The notes under the pieces are model-generated. The model had not been told where the DNA came from. It saw only the letters and a program-made list of their open reading frames with translations, and ran no database searches. Below, piece by piece: positions 58,520-64,000 of a DNA stretch of 64,000 nt (the stretch's first letter is position 1; each line of letters opens with the position of its first letter). This DNA is from Rhizophagus clarus (taxonomy: Eukaryota; Glomeromycota; Glomeromycetes; Glomerales; Glomeraceae), in contig BLAL01000057.1 of NCBI GenBank assembly GCA_015698045.1, positions 62,001-126,000 on the forward strand, in the 5' to 3' direction. Made by a program: the position numbers and the translations under genes.

Positions 58520-59290
58520 AAAATATTTTTAAAAATTTTTTCCTAAAAAATAAGTATAATAATTAGTAAAAAGAATATTAAAAATTTAATTGCCAATCTG
58601 CATATAATCATAGAATTTATATAATAAAATATAATACAATATTTATATATAAGTCATATTAATCATATTTTTATATTAAATAAAATGCAACCATATTATT
58701 ATACAATTGCATAATTTAGCATCTGCAATATACGTTTAAAATTCTAGAAAAAAAGTTTTTTTATAAAGTTTTTTTTCTTTACAGTTTATAAAGTTTTATA
58801 TATAGGAAATGGAGATTTCATAGTATTTTACTTCTATAGTATAAATTATTTTTACTTTTTAAATTTTTTTGACACTTATAAGACCTTTTTTGATTATTAT
58901 TTCTGTCAACTATTACATTTTTAATAACACTATACACTATTATATCTCTTTTCCTTCACAAATATGTCTAGTTTATAAAAAATATGAATATATAAATAAT
59001 AAAGGACTTTTATTATATTTTAACATAATTTCAAAATAGGAATAATTATTTTAAGTTTTTTTCCTAAAAAATAATAAACAAGTTATATAAATATGATCAT
59101 ATTAATAAAGTCCTGACATAATAGCACCAGTTGCAATAAGTTTTTTTAGAATTATGTATGTATTTGATGTTATTATCTCTTGGAGAATCAGAGATTTTAA
59201 AAGGCATTTTTTTTATTAATTAATATATTACCGCATTTTACTATGTAAATTCTATTAATCACATGCAGATTAGCAATTAATTTTTTTAAA
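58520..59290 (-). repeat. Right copy of the long inverted duplication (empty sites)
   Basis: The complement of this region matches the backbone of 48181-51700 without the three insertions, so it preserves their empty target sites: around 59150 for the ORF1-only element, 59010 for the older LINE copy and 58970 for the AGGGTTT MITE. Confidence 0.75.
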
Positions 59291-59507
59291 AATTTTAAAA
59301 AGATATAAAAAAAGTACAAAGTTTTTTTAATTTAATACTATTTAATTAAAAAACTAATTAATAAATTTATATTAAATTTAGGTTATATCATATAATATTT
59401 AAGTTTTAAATTTTATTTTAATTAGATTTAAATTAATTCAATAAGAATAATTAATAATTCTTAAAAATTTTTGTGCATTTGTTTTAATATTTATTGTATT
59501 ATTATAT
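59290..59507 (-). mobile_element. Decayed arm of the CAGTGGGCATC foldback family
   Basis: The complement begins TACAATAAATATTAAAACAA and follows the 31.8-kb arm through AATGCACAAAAATTTTT, TTATTGAATTAATTTAAATC, AATTAAAATAAAATTTAAAA and ATTAGTTTTTTAATTAAATA. Differences are largely C-to-T/G-to-A. Confidence 0.65.
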
Positions 59508-61500
59508 CTATTTATTATAAATTTTTACTTTTCTTCTTTCTTTAATAATTGTATTATATGTGTTACTTTTTTAATATGTTTATTTTATTTTGAAATATCT
59601 ATAAAAGTAGAAAGATTAATTAATATTATAATAATATGTTTCAAGAAATTAATTAAGCAATAAACCAACCTACTTTCTTATTACTTCATTACTTTAATTG
59701 TTAATGTTAATGATTTTAATAATGGTATTTATTAGTTTGAATTTTTTTGCTTTACTTACTGTATATAAGTAAATAAATTAGATTCATTATTTTTTGTTAT
59801 TTTAAAATATTATGCAAAGTTTATTTACTAAAATAATAATATAAATTAAATTATATTTGGGATTATCCCAGCAAAAGGTGGTGATATACTTTATTCTATC
59901 TTCTGCTGTAATGGGTTACATTTTATTTACTATTAGATTCTTGTAAAATAAGAATAATTAAAAATTTATTAAATACATTATATAAACTAAATCTTATAAT
60001 ATCAGTTGTAATACTCATAAATGCCTTCATTCTAATTTTTTATAGTAATCAAATATGTTAGAAATCTTTATTTATTTTGCGGTTCTTTATTTACATGTTG
60101 CGTATTTTGCGGTTCTTAGCTGGGGAAATCTCAGTTTAAAATAACTAATCACATGTATAATGAGTGACATTCTTCTGGATTATTTCATAGGGAATAATAA
60201 CAAGGTTTTTTTCTTTCGGGAGAAAATCCCTCCCCCATAAAATATGTTTTTATCTAATGAAATTCGTCCTAACTGTTAAGCGCATGAATGAATAAAAAGA
60301 TAAATAATCATGAGATTTATATTAACAAAATGTAAAAATACGGTTTGCCCTCTCAGTCCCAGTCCCATACCAACAATGTTTAGAACTCTTCCAATTTTAT
60401 TTTATGAAAAACCCATATTCTTTTACCTTTTATCGTTTATTTATTTATTTATTTTTTTTTTTCTAAAAAAAATTGCGTCTCAATTTTCATTGGTTTTTTT
60501 AAGTACCATTAAATACATTATCAAGTTAAGAAGTTAATAAATTTGGCATAAATTTCGCAGATCGGTTATCAGTAACTTTCCTTTAAATTACGTATTCAAA
60601 ATCTATAAATACATTTAAAGCCACTACCTTTTTACTTTTGCGGGAGAAAATTACAAATCTAAAGCGCTTCGCTCAGTGAACTTCCTACAAGTCCGAAATA
60701 TCCGAAATCCTAATTTAGAAATATTTTTGTGGATCAAGTTGGGATGTGTGATTGATTTCGGAGTTAAAAAATTACTTTATTAGTTTGGCCTGAGTATCGA
60801 TTCTTTTTGTTTAATTAATTAATTTTTTTTTTTTATGACATTTATTATTCGGAGTATATATTTCAGGATATTATTATCAGATATGGAAGACTGATCACGC
60901 AAAATTCTAGGATACATTAGGCCAGTAATATTCTTGGACTCTTTCAATTCCAATTCTTTCAATATTCCAATAATTTCATATATATATTTTTTCATGCCTT
61001 GGAAGTTTCCAATTTTAAAAATTCATTAGAATTGGAATAGGCATTGGAATTGGAAATCTGAAATCTTCAAATTGTTTTTAACCTGCATTAGGCCTTAAAG
61101 TTTGTACTGCATAAATTATAAAAATTGTAAAAGATGAAATCCTTCACCGATTAATTTAAAAAATTTTACAAGCAACTTAATTAGATCAGGTTTATTAATT
61201 TTATCGAAACTGATGCATATTTAATCATAATATTCATAAAAAAAAAAAACTTATATATTTTTGTAGACGTTAAACCTTTTCTTGCTTCTTTTTATCCCTA
61301 TTGATAAATGATTCTCCAATGTAGAGTCCTTATTTAAATTGTTTTGTTTTTAGTGTTATTTTTTCATTTTAAATCTTAACAAACATAATAAACAAGCGCA
61401 TTTATTTTTTTAATCCTTAACATAACAAATAAGCGTATTTTTTTCATTTTAACATAATAAATAAGCATATTTCCTTCATTCTTAACATAATAAATAAGCG
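59508..61500. other. Gene-free region left of the HMG gene
   Basis: From about 60,000 the sequence is again more balanced and looks unique. A frame at 60310-60537 is Phe-rich in its second half and not supported. Words GGAATTGGAAAT / TTGGAATAGGCATTGGAATT recur at 60945-61070 as short degenerate repeats. TAACATAATAAATAAGCG units recur four times at 61376-61500, in the presumed 3' flank of the HMG gene. Confidence 0.45.
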
Positions 61501-61506
61501 TATCTC

Positions 61507-61884
61507 TTATAATGTCGCATTATCATCAATGTACATACTGTACATTGCATTAAACACGACATCTTCGTCGTTTCGTGAAGGTCCATTATCTTGCTGGGTA
61601 AGATTTTGATTCACATTAGTGAATCGGACTCGTTGGTCATAAATAATTGGAAGGTTCATTGAATCGGGAATAATCGTTACTTGTGCGTTCGAAGGATGAT
61701 TATTTCTAATCAATTTTTCATGATGTGCATAAATTTCAAACGAATTTTTCAATTCGTTAGGAATATAATGCCAAAATTTGCCGGCTCGTCCGGCTTTCTC
61801 TTGCGGAGATAATTGAGGATACTCCTCATCAAGTATTTTTTTATAAAACTTACAAAAAATTATGTATTTGTTGGGCGATCGCAT
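61507..61884 (-). CDS. HMG-box protein, MATA-HMG-like, 125 aa
   Basis: An HMG box fills residues 1-65: RSPNKYIIFCKFYKKILDEE, YPQLSPQEKAGRAGKFWHYI, PNELKNSFEIYAHHEK. The usual landmarks are present (P-N-x-(F/Y)-I-(L/I)-(F/Y) start, a W in the second helix region, then P...K..(F/Y)E.YA..EK). HMG boxes bend DNA through the minor groove; in fungi this subtype includes mating-type and other regulators, and R. irregularis is known for an expanded set. The box begins right at the ATG, and a TGA closes the frame 27 nt upstream, so little N-terminal sequence is missing unless there is an upstream exon. The C-terminal 60 residues are Asn/Asp-rich and probably disordered. Whether it has anything to do with mating is not shown. 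Confidence 0.9.
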   Translation of the reverse strand: MRSPNKYIIFCKFYKKILDEEYPQLSPQEKAGRAGKFWHYIPNELKNSFEIYAHHEKLIRNNHPSNAQVTIIPDSMNLPIIYDQRVRFTNVNQNLTQQDNGPSRNDEDVVFNAMYSMYIDDNATL

Positions 61885-62505
61885 TTTTACATATAAAAGT
61901 TGTATTCAATGGAGCGATGAAGGATCGAACCTTCTTCATCTTACCCTACTTATATTGCATGTCGATGGGGAAATTACGTTGTTTTCTTTCCGAGTTAAAA
62001 AATCCGAAAAGAAAGAATCGAAACGCGTTCATTCGCTTATTATTAGTAAGCGAAAATCAATTAATCAATGAAATTTCATAAACAATGAATCCATAACTGT
62101 ATCGAGAAAGAAAAACGCGTGAATTTTAGTTACATTTTATTACCAACACAAAAAGTTTTGGAAAAGAATCTAATTATTAATACTGTATGTTTTGAAAGAG
62201 AATGTATTATTTCGGGTTTCACGGTTGAAAATTAACAAAGTCTGATGTCATTCAAAGCAAGCAATTCATAGTAATGTGATCATTCAAAAAATATGCAACT
62301 TATACAGAAGGTGATTTCTCAAATTCCATTTATATATTTCTAACATTCAATGTTTTATCGGAGTGTGAATTAAAATCCAATCGGAGCGTGAATGTGAATC
62401 ATGAATCATGGGAAATTTTTAAAATATTTAAATAATTTGATCTTTAACAATGAACTTTGATATGTTGAGTTAAAGTAACTCAAGATTTCAGATTTATGTT
62501 TTTAG
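61885..62505 (-). promoter_or_regulatory. Upstream region of the HMG gene
   Basis: This region is fairly unique, with a hairpin GATGAAGG...CCTTCTTCATC at 61916-61940 about 30-55 bp before the start codon, CGTTTCGATTC and ATTCGCTTATTATTAGTAAGCG (an imperfect palindrome near 62032-62053). Promoter function is assumed from position only. Confidence 0.35.
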
Positions 62506-62511
62506 AAGTAG

Positions 62512-62640
62512 AGGCCAGAGTTCTTGTTGTCTGAAAAAGGTAACAAACTTTTGGTCGTACATAAACATCAAATTTTGCTCACTCGTGAAGCCGGTAAAGA
62601 TATTATTCCGATCAAAACGTGTTATTTTGTTAATTTGCTA
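62512..62640 (+). pseudogene. Possible FLYWCH-type zinc-finger exon fragment
   Basis: A plus-strand stretch after GTTTTTAGAAGTAG reads RPEFLLSEKGNKLLVVHKHQ, then ILLTREAGKDIIPIKTCYFV. The pattern FxxSxKGxxxL(L/V)V.(x)12-16..(Y/C) recalls the start of FLYWCH fingers, found in some transposases and in fungal and animal proteins. No start codon or second half is visible. It could be one exon of a gene, a relic or chance. Confidence 0.3.
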
Positions 62641-62900
62641 AAAAAAAATTTCGGCATTGTCAATATTTTTCTTTTTAGTAAAACAATTGTTAGAAAATAA
62701 CAAATACGATCGATAATGGTAATGCGAATAGTGCGGACGCCATGTAATGCATCAACGCCACTTTTTTTTATGTATTCGTCTAAATTAATTCTAGAATGTT
62801 TTTAATAATATTTTTTAGAATAAACGAAATACTGTGTAAAGAATGGATATAATTAAAAAAAAAAAATGGAGAAACTATTAAATGCTAGATTTGTTCTATA

Positions 62901-63164
62901 TTAAAAATTATTGGGCTTGTTTTTTTTTCCTTTAACCGTAATAGCAGCAATTATGACATAAAAGAGACCCAACACGTTCTTTAAACAATGATTAGAGCTA
63001 ATTTTATGCTGAGGCGTTTCATTTACTATTTCTTCCAAATCGAGTAAATTGAGTCTGATCGACCGCAGATTTTGTCCTGTAATTGGTAATAATGAAAAAA
63101 AACAAAATAAACGTAACTTACATATATGAAGTTCGTGTAATGTCGGAACACTGTCGGTACGCAT
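62901..63164 (-). CDS. Hypothetical protein or exon pair, 87 aa
   Basis: The frame MRTDSVPTLHELHICKLRLF...NLLDLEEIVNETPQHKISSN is of balanced composition. A 45-nt stretch inside it has intron-like borders (GTAAGT at 63119 to TTACAG at 63075 on the minus strand), but splicing it out as drawn would create a stop at the junction, so either it is retained or the true exons differ. No domain is recognised. Confidence 0.3.
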   Translation of the reverse strand: MRTDSVPTLHELHICKLRLFCFFSLLPITGQNLRSIRLNLLDLEEIVNETPQHKISSNHCLKNVLGLFYVIIAAITVKGKKNKPNNF

Positions 63165-64000
63165 ATGAGAGAGTTACCGCGGTTTCGGGTATCTGTATCT
63201 TATTATTTCCACCAGCCACCAGCAACCAGCCACATCAACGCCACATCAACGCCACAATTTCCATAAGTCGCAATCTTTAGATGGAGTACGAATACGTGGA
63301 AAGTGGAAACATATAAAATCAAACCACATACAAAAAGAAAGCGCATAAAATTCTTGCATATATTTAACAGCCGAAATGGTAACATATCACATCATATACA
63401 TATATATCTGAAATTCCGATAACTTACATGTCATCGTTTTGTTAGAGATCAAAATATAGTATCCTTCATTTTTCTATATTTAATCAAGTATAAATTTTTT
63501 TTTTATGTATATATTTTACGCGCTTGGACTTTTTGGAATGAGATTTCTTGCATACGAACGGAGTTCCTGAAAAAACTACTTCGTATATTACATTCAAATG
63601 TGTCGAATATGTCAAAATAAAAATTACTAAATTAATAGACGCGCAATCACGAAACCAATTATAACACGTCAAGACTTTTTATTAAGATTAATGAAGTATA
63701 ATGCACGAGAATTTTATAACTCCGCACCATCGGAGCCCTATGCCCGTATAGGTGTTAATATCTAAAGAGTAATTAAATTTCTTTCGCGAATAGATGATAA
63801 AAGTAAATAATCAATAAACAAAGATCCTTTTGAAATGTTTCTTGTGCGTTTTTTGGAAAGAATTACATCGCATTTAAATTTTATTATATATTTTTAATTC
63901 TTACGTAATCAAAAAAAAATTTCCTATATAAACAAGAAACATCCCAGCGTTATTTCAAAAACTCAAGATTAAATTTGTTATATTCAAAACTTGAAATTGT
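63165..64000. other. Right end of the window, unique sequence
   Basis: A triplicated CCACATCAACGCCAC / ACCAGC-type short repeat lies at 63210-63255. Frames at 63083-63385 and 63484-63672 are of mixed composition but mutually overlapping and without motifs. A gene extending off the window cannot be excluded. Confidence 0.35.

Noticed and set aside
61908-61960. tRNA-like 3' end on the minus strand (GGTTCGATCC... GCTCCA)
   Set aside because: The T-loop-like word is present, but the T stem does not pair, and no matching 5' acceptor GGAGCGA or D and anticodon arms are found upstream. The word is explained by the local hairpin GATGAAGG...CCTTCTTCATC.

Overview
The window looks like nuclear DNA of an arbuscular mycorrhizal fungus (Glomeromycotina, most like Rhizophagus). 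The reasons are extreme A+T richness with many long A and T homopolymers, short introns with GTAAG/TAG borders, a lone MATA-HMG type HMG-box gene, a large repeat-family gene I recall from Rhizophagus genomes, and a dense load of small DNA transposons. The organism call is inference; no rRNA or tRNA was found to anchor it.

Layout. 1-18.4 kb is gene-poor, only moderately repetitive DNA: homopolymers, AAT microsatellites, a CCAAT/E-box cluster at 5.8 kb, degenerate repeats at 6.1-7.5 kb and a tandem duplication at 16 kb. 18.4-36.9 kb is a very AT-rich transposon graveyard. It holds a 23-bp satellite, an eight-copy array of exon-like units, a 2.2-kb Tc1/mariner-like element with tandem repeats inside, MITEs, a decayed multi-exon family gene (28.0-31.4 kb, minus strand), a 1.04-kb near-perfect foldback and a pogo-like MITE. 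37-38.6 kb holds the best gene, an intact secreted trypsin/V8-like serine protease. 39-60 kb is again repeat-rich: two more copies of one MITE, a broken piggyBac-type transposon, a LINE-like element carrying only an ORF1-type gene inside a perfect target duplication, a second 16-copy inverted array of the exon-like units, and an internally deleted hAT element with a perfect 8-bp target duplication. 60-64 kb is unique-looking DNA with the intact HMG-box gene and some possible exons.

Only two complete protein genes are well supported: the protease (37726-38640, plus) and the HMG-box protein (61507-61884, minus). Nothing suggests they act together. The striking biology is in the repeats. Tandem arrays are built from a 41-nt or 51-nt exon-like block plus a roughly 70-80 nt intron-like block with splice signals in every unit. 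Coding relics have stops that can all be read as C-to-T changes of CAA, CAG or CGA codons, which suggests cytosine deamination in methylated repeats. A long inverted duplication (48.2-51.7 kb against 58.5-59.3 kb) provides empty sites that time three nested insertions. No CRISPR, rRNA, convincing tRNA or clear virus-like element was seen.
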